A stretch of DNA of 64,000 bases from contig NC_134705.1 in assembly GCF_043290135.1 (NCBI RefSeq), positions 59,795,771-59,859,770 on the forward strand. The letters run 5' to 3'. A program made the position numbers and the translations under genes. The stretch comes from Rhipicephalus microplus. Its lineage: Eukaryota > Arthropoda > Arachnida > Ixodida > Ixodidae. A model generated the notes under the pieces. It was given only the letters and a program-made list of their open reading frames with translations. It had not been told where the DNA came from and did no database searches. Below, one piece after another: positions 11,815 to 24,486 of the stretch (position 1 is its first letter; each line of letters begins with the position of its first letter).

Positions 11815-12040
11815 GTTGGGGTTTAACATCTAAATACCACCATATGATACTGAGACGTCTTAGAGGAGGTCTCCAGAAATTTCGACCACATCGGTTTCCT
11901 TAACGTGCTCCTGAATCTAAGCACACGGGCCTCAATCATTCTTCTTTCTATTGGAACTGCGGCCGTCGATGCTGCAGGATTAGGCCCCCAACCTGTGGGT
12001 CTGCAGCCGAGTGCCTTAGGCTGTACAACCGCGACGGGTA
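11815..12040 (-). mobile_element. tRNA-derived SINE, old diverged copy
   Basis: Shares the body of the SINEs at 18204 and 23073: GGTTTAAC.. near 11820, AATTTCGACCACAT.., ..TTAACGTGC.., GCACACGGGCCT near 11922, then the tRNA-like head with GTGGGTCTGCAGCC and GTGCCTTAGGC near 12010. It is on the minus strand and has many substitutions and small indels, so it is older than the other two. Confidence 0.7.
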
Positions 12041-12489
12041 AGAACACCACTGAGTTCCCTGGTTTATCGTTATGCTGCTTTGCAAACTAACGCTGTATGT
12101 ACGGATATATGAATTTCAACTTTTAGAGTACAGCGAAATCTCGTTCATTCGAAAACTCGTATAATTCTGACGCGTTGTCAGGTCCCGGATGCATACTCAC
12201 TGTGTAACGGCATGAAGCTTCCGGTAACTTGGACATATTTGGCTGCAGATTGATTAATTTGGACGATTCGCGGGGTGCGTCAAGCACGAAGTGCCACAAA
12301 GGATCGAAAACAGCGTTCTCAAAGAATCGAAACAACGGGAGGTATTGAGTAAGGCATGGCCGGCATCGCCAATCTAACCCCATTTGCGTTGCTAGCAACG
12401 AAGGCTTCAGTGCTGGGGGCAAACTTGTAATAATATTTTTTCCTAGTGCTGAACCACCAGAGCAGGTTATAATTGTTAAAGGTGTGATG

Positions 12490-13330
12490 ATGATGAAGCA
12501 ACATTTTATTTATAGAAAAAAAGAGGAGGTGCAAATGCCAACGGTGCTTTCCTGATTGTCGCCCGGTTTGATCCAGGAGACCCCTATGGGTCTCCAGGTC
12601 AGGTCGGGCGAGGACGCCCTCCCAAAGCTCCACCAGTAGCGTGAGTATCAAATGCGACTAAACCTCTATAGGCTTGCTCCGGCAGCTCCATGTGTCGTGT
12701 TGCAACGTTGGTCTTGACTCGCAAAGCGGACATCGGTGTACATGTGTATTGGAGTTAATGAGATGCCACCTTTCCAAATGTGGATAGGTGTTGACCTGAA
12801 TTTGTCTAAGGTGGCGAGCTTCGTCAGCATCAAGCGATTTGTGTGGTGGGGCATACCGCTGTCTCCTCTTACGCTGGTGCTCGAGTATATCGTGTGCAGT
12901 GCAAGGTTCGTACTGATTATCGGTGTCGTTATTCGTTTGGTTGTTCAAATCACGAACGAACCTGCGCGCCAGCTCATTAGCCGAGATACCCTCGTGGCGT
13001 GGTCACCAAGTTATGGTATACTTCTGTATCAGCCTGTCACCTAGTATTCTCAAAGCGATATTCAGGAATGCACCACGGAGAAATATTACGCAGGTTTTCC
13101 GTGAATCAGACAAGACTAATACGGAGGTATTCTCTGCCTCTTTAGTTCAAATTGCTAGTGCAATCAATGCCACTTCCACCATCGCTGAACGGGTTGTCTA
13201 AATTGATGCTGCGACATTTTCAGCAATATGCGCCGTTGGTTGGACTGCTACTATACCACAGCTCTTGTTTGATTTAGCGGCATCGATGTAGACAAGCTGC
13301 ACATCTGGGCTCATAAAAGACATTTTTTGG
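12490..13330 (-). pseudogene. I-clade LINE ORF2 C-terminus: RNase H plus terminal zinc finger
   Basis: Minus-strand remnant. The RNase H part (about 13300-12960) reads as VYIDAA, then VALIALA, SDSRKTC and WCPRHEGISANELAR, with stops and at least one shift in between. The DSR Asp and the late His region match RNase H catalytic motifs. The segment 12948-12658 is open and carries the typical end of I-clade ORF2: YAPPHKSLDADEARHLRQIQ, then a CPLCESRPTLQHDTWSC zinc-finger-like cluster. After a stop the homologous tail continues as WEGVLARPDLETHRG. RNase H would remove element RNA during reverse transcription. Simple GATGATGATG-like sequence near 12487 may be the 3' tail. Confidence 0.75.
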
Positions 13331-14327
13331 ATACTAGCAGTGATGTCTATGTCAACAAGCACTAATAAAACAAAAAATTTAACGGCGCTCTAAAGACAAA
13401 CATGAGGCGAACGTGCCGGGAGAGGCCGAGATCCTGCACATATACCTGACGCCACTCCTCTAACGTATAGAGAGGGTCCACCGGGGAATCTGGGATTCGC
13501 ACCATTGCAGCTCATTTATTGTGGACAAGGCAGAAGTGCCCTGAAAGCGCTTAAGGAGCTCAGAAAGAGCTAGGACCTCGATCGCCGATCTGGTACAACT
13601 TACACTTACCTTGTTGATATCCGAAGTGGTGTGATGGTGCATGCGAGCATGCCCATGAAGAGCTGTAGCAGGTGCGAGAAAAAAATTGGCCCCATATCTG
13701 CAAGTTAATCTGCAAATGTCGTCGAAAGATGATAGTCTTGCGTGTGGAGAGATTGAACAAAACGTTTATATGATGGCCTGTGCAAAAAAAAAAAAATCGG
13801 TGAATGGTATTCTGAAGGCGCTGTGCTAGGGTGCTTCGAGCGTGCAGCGGAGGCGAACGACCGCATCAAATCACGTAACACGAGAGACATGAGCGCTAAC
13901 TGGCAGTTATCTTGGAAAACAAAACGCGCGTATCTGAGACGGGCGCGCGCGCCCGTCTCAGAGGTGATAAAATGTAGAACGCAAGGCGACGGGTAGGTGC
14001 CACCACCGTGTTGTCTTAGCAAAGCGTTGAAAACACTTCCCTTTTCGCGCAAGCATTACATGGTCAGCGCCACGTGATAAACGCTACGGTCCTTAGAATA
14101 GCTTATGTATGCCTTTTCTAGTAAAAGACGCTCATACAGAAATATGCGTGTTGTTATGGTGCCTCAGATATGCGTGATAACTGCTTTTTAATCGACAATC
14201 GCACAAGTATGAACGCTGAATCTTGAGCAACATTGATGGGCGGCGCGGGTGGGGTCAGCCGTTTGTAATGTCCGCGGGGGCCGTCAAGTGCCCGTTACCG
14301 TTAATGTGCCCTTTACCATTAAGGGTG
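13331..14327. other. unassigned stretch
   Basis: No gene recognised. It contains a 30 bp perfect palindrome, listed separately. Open frames are short and carry no recognisable motif. Confidence 0.35.
13933..13962. repeat. 30 bp perfect palindrome
   Basis: The left half is TCTGAGACGGGCGCG and the right half is its exact reverse complement with no spacer. It is GC-rich and alternates CG at the centre. Confidence 0.95.

Positions 14328-14379
<52 letters not shown>
14328..14379. repeat. (GACA)n microsatellite
   Basis: Thirteen or so GACA tetranucleotides without interruption. Confidence 0.98.
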
Positions 14380-14381
<2 letters not shown>

Positions 14382-14474
14382 AATTTTCGCGTCGCAGGTC
14401 TCCAAGAAAGACTATCGTCTTTAAAAAGTCGCAGCATATCCACGGAGCGAATGATGATAAGTGGGCCAAGCGAC

Positions 14475-14880
14475 CGTCAGCCCGTGCGTGCTTTCGTCCG
14501 TCCGTTCGTTCTTGCTTCCGTCCGTCCGCGTGACCATACATGCGTCAATCCATGCGTCCATCCGTCTGTCCGTGCGTCCGTCCGTGAGTCCACCCGTCCG
14601 TCTGTACGTTCGTTCGTGCGTCCATCCGTCCGTACGTCTGCGCGTCCATCCGTAATCTAGTCTTTCCGTCGTTCGTGCGTCCATCTAGTGAACACTCCTA
14701 GTACCGCCATATCGCATCCCCTGTGGCACATATCCGCTCCCTGCGGTGGTCCATCTGTCCATCCGTATGCTAGTCCATCTGTCCATCTGTCCATGCGTCC
14801 GTCCGTGCATCCATGTAGTGAATACTCCAGGTACCGTCATCTGCCATCTCGCATCCCCTGTAGCACATACCCCCTCTAGA
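14475..14880. repeat. degenerate TCCG/TCCA tetranucleotide region with an embedded ~128 bp duplication
   Basis: Dominated by CGTCCGTC- and CCATCCGT-like steps, giving artefactual Val-Arg-Pro-Ser frames on both strands. The block GTGAACACTCCTAGTACCG.. at 14688 recurs as GTGAATACTCCAGGTACCG.. at 14816. Both continue into ATCTCGCATCCCCTGT-type sequence, so a longer unit has been duplicated in tandem. Confidence 0.8.
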
Positions 14881-15039
14881 AGGACTATGTGCCGCCTGTG
14901 GCTACGTGCGACAACAACGAAGGAAGGACAGACCCACACCCTAAGGAGCTTTTCCACTAAAAAAAACTTGGATTGACTATTGGTGAAGCACACTGCATCT
15001 AAATATTCGGTGCCTCTTTGGTGCCTCATTTGGCCCCCA

Positions 15040-16092
<1,053 letters not shown>

Positions 16093-17458
16093 AAGTCGGC
16101 TGCTCGCGCTGCACAACCGTTCATGGGCCACTATGTATAGGCCCATGATCTTGACCACCAATGTAGTGCCGGTGGTAGATTTTTCTTATGCGTTGCTGAA
16201 TAATAAAAATAGCAGCATTCGCATTAGATAAAAGAGCACTGGGTGTCTCTGTCCAATCGGTGTCTCTTGTCTCTCATTGCTCATCAGCAGCGATTGGCAT
16301 GTTGCAGTAGAAAACATCGGACCATCACTGCGTGCTTTGTACCTCCCTAGGTTTCTTTCCTACGCAACACCACAATGAGCACCAGCGTCAAGGTCGCCGC
16401 CAATGCTACCGCTAGCGTCCATGGCTTCGCATCTACACATAATTGCCTTTAGCGGAAGAGGTTGTAATTTCTTCCGGATCCCTTCATGTGCGATGTCCTG
16501 ATAGAAGCGTCACGTGTTCCCCGCCTTAGTTTAAAAAGAGAGTCCACCCCCATGCAGCACTGTTCTTTACGCCCACCAACAAACAGCCGCTCATGTGAAC
16601 GTTACTACCGTGGAATTTCCGCACCAATTAAATGGTGGCTTCCAGAACGTCTTCGGGTTTCTGGAGCACTCGTCGCTGCTCTATGGTCGGGTACAACTTA
16701 AGAAAGCAGGAGAGGCTCTGCCCAAACGACCGAAGCGCAGCAGCCAATTTGCTCCGCGACTGAAGAAATAGTCGCGCTCAAAAAATTGTGACTGCTTTTA
16801 AAACGCGTATTTATCGGTATAAATAGGATTTGTGTATCGTGACGAGTGCTTTGGTAAAACTTTACTGATTGAAATACTACAGCACATGACAGATCGCGAA
16901 AGAAAAATAACTTTGTGCGTTCTACAACGGTGTGAATCGTCTGCTACGGAGCAAGATCGACGCCACCGGGCATGTAATTGTAAAGCTGATTTCATGACAT
17001 TAGATTCGTATAAACTTTTTGTGTGTTTGCACAAGTTTTTTTTTTCAATGTGTCAGGCTTTCTTTTTTTAGGTTGCGAACCTGCAATCTCGTGCGTTCGC
17101 GCACGTTGGCGAGCGGCATTTCGTGCCAAAGTTATTCAATTATACGAGTTGCAAAAAAAACGTTCCTAAATCCGGACACGCAGTTGGCCCAATTTTTAGA
17201 GAGTTCGCTGACGTTCACGCCACCTGGGAGCAACAACACAATTTACAAATAATGCGTTTAGTATTGGGCGTGCAAATCAACAGGTGGCGCAAAAATCTGC
17301 TCACTCTCAACAGGAGGACCAATGACGTGTCCTGATTTTGATACATGGAGCCTATGGGGAGTTTCATAACTCATATGATTGAATAACTGTGTTCCGTGCA
17401 AGTTTTCGAACATGGAGCCTAGTGAGGTGACATCAGAACGCGATCCTTTGTACACGCC
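16093..17458. other. unassigned stretch
   Basis: No supportable gene. The part from about 16800 may be the 5' non-coding part of the DNA transposon whose transposase follows, but no terminal inverted repeat was identified. Confidence 0.35.
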
Positions 17459-18017
17459 TTGTGTTGCCTCGACGGCCACACCATCAAGAAGCTTCAGCAA
17501 GAACAAGAGCAGCCACATCCTGAACACCACATCCTGAACACTGATTCACGCAACATCATCTTCCACTGCCACACGTACTGGTGCAACAGGGATCCAGAAC
17601 GCAGCGTGGAGGACACGAGAAAGTTTTTCGCTGGCATGCTCAGTGTCGGCAAAATTACTGTGTTCAGAGTGAGGAAGGAAGTTAAAGCTTCGCATTTTCG
17701 GTTGGCAAACTGACGACGCCCTCTCGAACGCGCCCACGCAATGCGGTGGAGAGAAGATGCAGCGCGAAGTTTGACAGCTTCACGTTGTGCACGCTGAGGT
17801 CATGTGTGCACGATTTCTTTCACCGCGACGAAATACCGACAGTCGGGAAGATAACTGTCGAGTTCTTGGAGCGTATGGAACTCGCCTTCATAGGGCGGTG
17901 TACTGTGGGTCGTCTGCTTGCCGATATCGGCTTGAAGCATGAAAAACCATTATCTATATATAAAGTGTGAATACACTTTATAAGCGACCCCAAACCATCC
18001 ACCGCCGTCGGCGGCGT

Positions 18018-18021
<4 letters not shown>

Positions 18022-18107
<86 letters not shown>
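18022..18107. repeat. (AT)n microsatellite inside the TIR element
   Basis: Pure AT dinucleotide tract directly inside the left terminal inverted repeat. Confidence 0.98.
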
Positions 18108-18110
<3 letters not shown>

Positions 18111-18203
18111 CGACATCCATCGCACGACCCGCTCTCGACGGGAGACTGAGAGAGAAGGCGGGCGCGCGAGAGAGAGGGGTGCGCGCGCAGCTGCAGCGAG
18201 CGA

Positions 18204-18446
18204 TTGATTGATTGATATGTGTGGTTTAACGTCCCAAAACCACTATATGATTATGAGAGACGCCGTAGTGGAGGGCTCCGGAAATTTAGACCACCTGGGG
18301 TTCTTTAACGTGCACCCAAATCTGAGCACACGGGCCTACAACATTTCCGCCTCCATCGGAAATGCAGCCGCCGCAGCCGGGATTCGAACCCGCGCCCTGC
18401 GGGTCAGCAGCCAAGTACCTTAGCCACTAGACCACCGCGGCGGGGC
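18204..18446 (-). mobile_element. tRNA-derived SINE with perfect 14 bp target-site duplication
   Basis: Read on the minus strand it starts with a tRNA-like head: a box-A-like TGGTCTAGTGGCTAAGG and a box-B-like GGTTCGAATCCC, the internal RNA polymerase III promoter. A non-tRNA body follows (GCCCGTGTGCTCAGAT.., GGTGCACGTTAAAGAACCCC) and the element ends in an ATCAATCAATCAA tail. The flanks GCTGCAGCGAGCGA (18190-18203 and 18447-18460) are identical. The unoccupied site is seen once in the other TIR-element copy near 24557. This is a typical ixodid tick SINE; I believe it is close to the published Ruka-type family but cannot check here. Confidence 0.92.
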
Positions 18447-19560
18447 GCTGCAGCGAGCGAGGAGAGCGGAGGAGCGACACCGATATCAGCGTCGCGTCCG
18501 TGGCTTATTCGGTAGAGCGTCACGCTGCGGCCCGCCAAGTCCTCTTTCTTTTAAAGATAGAGAGAAGACTGCGGACGCCGCCGACGGAAGTGGATGGTTT
18601 GGGGTCGCTTATAAAGTGTATTCACACTTATAAGAGAAGCCGCAACTCGCTGCTTATCGACCGGGATGACATCACCGATTGGCGGCATCGCTACCTCCGT
18701 GACGTGGAGCGTTACCGGGCGGAAGGCCGAAAGATCTCCTACCTGGATGAGACACGGGTCACGGCGGGACACACTCGGTCAATCGTGTGGACAGACACTG
18801 TGGTGCAGAAGCGCGGACACCTGTTCACTCGAGCAAATGGCCTGATTACGGGTCTGTAACAACCTTCTGGGAAAGGTCAGCGCCAGATCGTGACGAACAT
18901 AAGCAGCGAGGATGGCTTCGTCTACGGCTGCTTGGATGTATTCTCAGGCCAAACGACAGGCAACCACCACGAGAAAATTGACGGCAATCGCTTTGAGTGC
19001 TGGTTCAATGACGTTCTGCAGAAATTGCTAGCTGGTAGCGTTATTGTTTTAGATACTGCACCTTACCATAGCCACCGAGAAGAGAAATCACTGACGACGG
19101 CCTGAAAAAAGGAAGAGATACAGGAATGGCTCACAAGCAAGAACATCCCTTATAGGTGGCATCTGTAAAGTCACGCTTTCTGAGATACACCGTAGAGTCG
19201 TAGAGAAACTGTACGGGCCAGTTGCACTGTACTCAAGCTCCCGCCGTACCCTTGCAAATTTAATCCCAATGAGCTTGTGTGAGCGAATGTAAAAAACGGT
19301 GTCGCTGTGTACAACAGAGACTTCAAGCTGTCCATGGCCGACACCATCTTGAGAGATAAAATCAAGCAGGCAACCACGGAAGCTGAAGGAAGAGCATTCA
19401 GCACGAGATGGACGTGGAAGCAAAATTCAGACTTGATTCGTCTGCGAGTGAGGACATTCCACCCATCATCACCGAACTGGGTGAAACTGACACTGATGAA
19501 AGCTACGACGACAGCAAGCTCTCATGCATTGAGTCACTTGATGACGCATAGCGGATTCGT

Positions 19561-21879
19561 ATTAATGAAAAAACAGCCCTTCTTAGGGCTGCCAATTTTT
19601 TCCCGGTGAGTTTGCAAAAGCCAACCAATAATTTCATGACCTCTCCAATAAATGAGCAGTTCCACGAAGCGGCCGCCAGGTACTCCCTGTCGGTCCCTAC
19701 GTGGGAGACGCCCGCTACGCGCTAAGCGCGTCCTGCAGGACTGAAACAAAGTTTTTTTATTCCATTCTTTTCCATTTATGGTGTGCACTTTTCATAGAAC
19801 CCCAACTCCAATATACAACATCCCTCGCATATCACGCTTGACTTGAGAAGGGGCATAGAAACACATTTCAATGCAAGAATATCTTAATTGAAACACTGTT
19901 GTTAACCACCATCATCGTTGGCGAGCTCAAAATAATCAATCAGGCAGCCACAGTCGAGTTTGACACGCCTTATTGCTCCGTTAACAGCCTGCACCGAAAA
20001 TTGAAGTGTTATCATAGCCAGTGCTGGGAAATAGCAGCTGTCAACACAAAACTGACTGCCACTATTGAGCACATTGATGTCGCTGCTTTGCTTATTTTAG
20101 TTGTCTGGCTCAAACAAGTAACACGATTAATAGAACAAACATAAAACATCAATAGGTTAGTGAGGCCCAAAATGCTCGTTCAGGCAGCCACCAATGAATG
20201 TGACGCGCCGCATAGTGAAAAAGCAGTAGTCGGAGCACGCTTTACGATTCTATAGCCAGTCTGCACCGAGAATCAAAGTATTGTCATAGACGATTATTAA
20301 TTTATCAATCTCACTTGAGCAATTAACGCAAATGCAAGCGCTATCATTAGCGTGACGAATTTTGCTAGCACTGTGCTGTCATACTTACATAACTGAAAAA
20401 TACTCAGCAATGTTGAACGTGTCATTTAAGTAGTAAAGAAAGATATGTGGCTGTAGCATGCTTTGCAAATGAAAACGCAAAAATAAAGGCACAGATATTG
20501 GAATAAACATGTACAGGCATGGAAGCACTCACATATTCACACACATTCACACAAACCCGAGTGCGAAAACAGATCTAAAATAAAAAACGGTAAAATAATT
20601 ACACGCAAAAACACGCACACATTTAACGCAGACGCGAGTAGAACCATTAGGAGTCACAAGCAGCCGTGCCTACGTTATCGTACTTTTTTAAATGTACATA
20701 AGGCTCTGTTGCTTTCACTGTCACAGGAATTGTTCAGTAGCGTCATATCACGACAATGAAAAACCAGCGCTAAGCTGTGTTGTAGGAAAGCAAGTCGAGC
20801 GCTGGAAGCACAACTTATGCGAGGTTGTATCACAGCATGTATTCTACAGCTGGCGCGTGCAGTGAGCGAAGAGTCCTCAGCCACACAGCGGCGCGAATTC
20901 ATGCCAAGCTTCCTTGTAACTGCAACAGTGTGTCAGTCATATTTTGTATGAGAACTGAGGCTAATGTTAAGGAAACAAACAGTGCTCCTAAACACCTGAC
21001 CGCTAATAATCTAATGGCATTCCCTGAAGGAGCGCGTGTTGGTCAGCATCGGTAGAAAGCAATCAATCGACGCTGCTAAAGAACAGTGGAACAATGCTGC
21101 TTGACGCTCGGCTATATATGATATCATAATGCCGCCACCATTCGGTTATTTACGCGCTTAGCTGGCAGCAACGAATCTTTGCGTTGGAGCTTGCTGTCGC
21201 AAATATTTTCTGTTGAGAAACTCGTAGGTTGGTGTCATCCGCGCACGCTTTTCTCATTCATCCTGATAGTGGTTTTTCTCCATCACTTCTCCCACGTCCG
21301 ATGAGAAACGCAGAGGCACAGTATCCAAAGACACCCGCCGCTCACAGTAGATACCAGGCCTTGGCCAACTCTCATCGTCGTAACTTCACTTAGGCGCAAA
21401 TAAAACGCCATGAAAAGAACACGCACGGTGTTTGTTGGCATCGGTATGTCACCGCGGGATCCAGTTTCCAGACGAAGCACAGTGCAGCGTCACCGATGTG
21501 TGCGGCAATCTCTCTTCGCCAGCTCACGGCTCAGAACACACGCGGCACAAATTGTGTATCGTGTAAGCTCACTATGATGTTTCCGGCATGACAGACTACC
21601 ACACATAATTCGAGTTCACTCTGACGAAGGGAGCCACACACAGCCAACGGGACAAGGTCTAGTTCAAAGAGAGGGCGGCCATGTTCTCTGTCGCCTGGGT
21701 CAGCGGCTAGAGTGCAGTCCGGCTTATGACGTCCCCTGAAATGCGTGTCTATTGGTGGAGGCTCCTGTCAAAGGCGTCAAGCAAGGTGTCAAGATTGGAT
21801 TATGGCAGTTCGCCAATACTCCACGGCCTCATTACTTTGAATTTTTCTGTCATGCACAGCACTACTAACTATTATTTAC
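19561..21879. other. unassigned stretch
   Basis: Only short open frames and no recognised family. Two segments share a loose motif: GGCAGCCAC near 19940 and 20180, and AGCCAGT.TG..CCGA near 20020 and 20255, suggesting a diverged ~240 bp duplication. Confidence 0.35.
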
Positions 21880-22500
21880 CTGAGAGAAACAAGATGGCCG
21901 CACTCATATTGCTTTGGTTATTGTGGTACATAGGCAGCTTAGGCCACCATGCACCAAACGCATGGTATAATTCTTTTAAAACGTTGGGATGCCTCGCCGA
22001 GTCCTTGCCTAGGCAAGGGCCTTGAGGATACCAACCAAGTCTAAAAAACCGCGATCGTCTTCTCAAAAGTGGGAAGCCCTACGAGGTGTTCCTGTGTATT
22101 TAGGCGATGTAGTGTATAAGTTTAGAGTTTGTCTGAAAAACCCGCTTCTTTTAGGAAGCTAATAACTTCTGAGTTATCAACAAGCGCGCCTTCACTTAAA
22201 AGCAGTGCAGGATGAAGAGGTGTATGTTGATTGTAAAATACGATAAAATGTTTTTCCGTTTTTCTTCTAGTTTAGTGCATGACATTAAAATATGATTTAC
22301 TGATAGCTTGCCTCCACATTTTAGACACGGAGGTTTGTCCTCTTTTGCTAGTAAGTAACTGTGGGTGAGGTATGTGTGCCCAATGCGTAAACGACAAAAA
22401 ACTACTTCTATGAACCGTTCTTGGTGTGAGCAGACATATTAAAAGAAAGCTCGTTTGTAAACTGAAAAAACAGCAAATAGACAACCACGGCACAATACGC
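21880..22500 (-). pseudogene. I-clade LINE C-terminal fragment
   Basis: Between about 22430 and 22270 the minus strand is open and reads RFIEVVFCRLRIGHTYLTH, then SYLLAKED and CLKCGGKLSVNHIL. This is the conserved C-terminal segment that follows RNase H in I-clade LINE ORF2 proteins, including a CxxC..H zinc-finger-like cluster. Downstream (22270-21880) similarity is weaker and in shifting frames, as expected for the end of ORF2 and the 3' UTR. The copy lacks endonuclease and reverse transcriptase, so it is a 5'-truncated insertion or a decayed one. Confidence 0.7.
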
Positions 22501-22711
22501 GATTGGGCTCTGCATTTACAAGAGAACCATTGGTAGTGCGAAAGCTGCAGAGCTTGCTAGCATCATACACCTAAAATACCGTACTCTCAGCCCTGCAAGG
22601 GTTTAATTTAACTGACCGTTGTAGACTTTTCGTGACCGCTCAGTGTAAACAGATTTGTGCTGCGGGTTCGCGCTGAGCGTTTATACGTACAGGTCTTCTA
22701 AGCAACACTCA

Positions 22712-23070
22712 ACGATAAGTTAGCATGATGAGCTGTTGTGATGCTAAGATCGAAGTCATGAGTTCGATTCCCGCATACGGCAGCTGCGTTTCCACGGGAG
22801 CGAATCGCCGTAACAGTGCACTCAGATTGTGGGGCAAGAATGATTGATGGGGTGTAATGGTGTTGAACATTTTAAGCGTACGGTGGTGTGACGCTCAATG
22901 TAAACAGAACTGACGATCGTTGTGCGTGCACCCTCTGTCCGTTGTCGCGCCGTATACACTTCAAATAGATTTAGGTGCACGTTCAAAAAAGAGAAAAAAC
23001 TCACGTGGCCGGAATCAATATGGAGTCTTAATCCCCGGCGTCCCTCCTGATGACATCATAGTTTTGCCAC
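22712..23070 (+). mobile_element. probable tRNA-headed SINE on plus strand, interrupted
   Basis: The head near 22712-22792 has GTTAGCATGATGAGC and a box-B-like GAGTTCGATTCCC. A body segment near 22967-23070 has AGATTTAGGTGCACGTT and ends TTTTGCCACGTAAA. These resemble the order of the minus-strand SINE family here (head, ..GTGCACGTTAAAG.., tail). About 140 bp between them does not fit and may be an insertion. It stands tail-to-tail with the next SINE. Confidence 0.45.
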
Positions 23071-23072
23071 GT

Positions 23073-23309
23073 AAATTATTGATATGTCGGGTTTAACGTC
23101 CCAAAACCACCATATAATTATGAGAGACACTGTGCTGGAGGGCTCCGGAAATTTCGACCGCTTGAGGTTCTTTAACGTGCACGAAAATCTGAGCACACGG
23201 GCCTACAACACTTCCGCCTGCATCGGAAATGTAGCCGCCGCGGCCGGGATTCGATCCCGGGACCTGCGGGTCAGCAGACTTGTACCTTAGCCACTAGACC
23301 ACCGCGGCA
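23073..23309 (-). mobile_element. tRNA-derived SINE
   Basis: Same family as the copy at 18204. On the minus strand it has the head GCCGCGGTGGTCTAGTGG.., box-B-like GGATCGAATCCC, body GGCCCGTGTGCTCAGATT.. and GTTAAACCCGACATATCAAT at the tail. The tail is much shorter than in the 18204 copy. No convincing target-site duplication was found. Confidence 0.88.
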
Positions 23310-24486
23310 AGACACCCCGTAAAACAATATGCCCTTGCATGCACCCGAGCCGCGCGATGAACAGCTGCCGCTGTGAAAACGAGTTCAAAAACAACCAAGG
23401 TACATGTAAAATGTTCGATGGTTTCTCGAAGTTTCAAGCGGTTATCAGCGGGCACATCTCGGCGCAACAAAACTATGGTCGATACTAGTGGGTATTGTGT
23501 GATGTGACGACGACCAAGGGAGCTGTCGAAATAACCTAATCCACATTCGAATCAGCTCACACGCTGCGTGAGTAGGCGTAGATAAAATGAAACATCATAG
23601 AAAACTTTCTGTGCACATCCTTATACTTTCAAAGGAGCTGCGAAAAATCTAAAGTGTCATTGAACTCACGATGCGATTTTTTACCATACCACAAAAACCT
23701 TCACAAAAGTGCAATTCTTATGAAACGAAACACACCACATTAAATGATGCCGAAGACTGACCAGGGCAGACGCAAGTACAGTCTCTTCACACTGATCTCC
23801 TACTAAATTGAAAGCTGCGTGACACACTTGATAATCAAGCAATAGAAATCTGAACGCTTTGTACAAACGCACGCGAAAGCGTGGTGGTAGTTTGCCGAAA
23901 GGTCCGAGAAGACACGAATGCCGGAGCCAATGCGCGTTCTATTGGTAACATAAATATAAAATTCGCGCCGTCCTCTCGCATTTAATGTTATAGAAAGGCA
24001 GCTGTTCACGATCGACATTCACATAGCACTCACTTAAAGACATCGTGTTTGACTTGCTTGGTACCACGAAGGTTGTTAATGAATCGCTCTCGGTTCTAAT
24101 ACGATTCTCACCGTGAAACGCTTTTATATTCTTTTTAAAACTTTGGATCAAGTCAGAGGGGAGGCTGCACGTGGAGGGTGACCAGATAACAGCGCATGCA
24201 GAGCGCGTGTACGTGCTGAGATAGCGCTGGCAGAAGGCAGCAACGGGGTAGGGAGTGACCGGATTTTGCTAGAAAAACTCCCAAGCATTTCCCCGAGGGT
24301 GAACATGGTTAAGTGCGAATACGCGGGGTGATGCTATGAGGGGTATTTATTAATTCGCACTATTATATTTATTAATCACACTATGGTGCCTTTATGGTGT
24401 AATGGTTCCTGGGAATCGCAATTTGATCACACGGAGGAGTTTACGTTAACTCACTGGCGACTGCCAACGGATTTTAACTTTACTCC
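23310..24486. other. unassigned stretch
   Basis: No gene recognised. A short tRNA-like string (ATGGTGTAATGGTT near 24395) lacks a matching B box and is not annotated. Confidence 0.35.

Larger units (their letters stand above)
17966..18631. mobile_element. non-autonomous TIR element (MITE-like), copy 1
   Basis: The left end GTGTGAATACACTTTATAAG and the right end CTTATAAAGTGTATTCACAC are inverted copies. The match extends inward about 57 bp to GGCGGCGTCCGC / GCGGACGCCGCC with few mismatches. It lies inside the transposase pseudogene, which resumes on the far side, so it is an insertion. The interior holds a (TA)n tract, a GC-rich segment with GACCCGCTCTCGACGGG, a SINE, and a tRNA-like piece near 18500-18540. 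A second partial copy is at 24487-24773. Flanking TA-rich bases prevent a clear target-site duplication call. It encodes no protein. Confidence 0.85.
17459..19560 (+). pseudogene. DDE transposase (Tc1/mariner-like superfamily), interrupted
   Basis: Cut-and-paste transposase remnant in several frames. The N-terminal part (17540-17970) reads RNIIFHCHTYWCNRDPERSV and MLSVGKITVFRVRKEV, the second resembling a helix-turn-helix DNA-binding region. Coding similarity stops at GLKHEK (about 17945), is interrupted by the TIR element at 17966-18631, and resumes with RSRNSLLIDRDD at about 18635. The catalytic region has ISYLDET (first Asp, about 18740), VIVLDTAPYHS (second Asp, about 19040-19075) and KFNPNEL (candidate third acidic residue, about 19255-19275). 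Downstream frames continue to about 19560. Besides the insertion there is a stop after LITGL (18856), another near 19103, and shifts near 19160-19290. Exact superfamily placement needs a profile search. Confidence 0.8.

Noticed and set aside
14223..14684. Ser-Val-Arg-Pro-rich frames on both strands
   Set aside because: By-product of degenerate TCCG/TCCA tetranucleotide DNA.
24389..24440. tRNA gene candidate
   Set aside because: Only a box-A-like string; no acceptor pairing or good box B.
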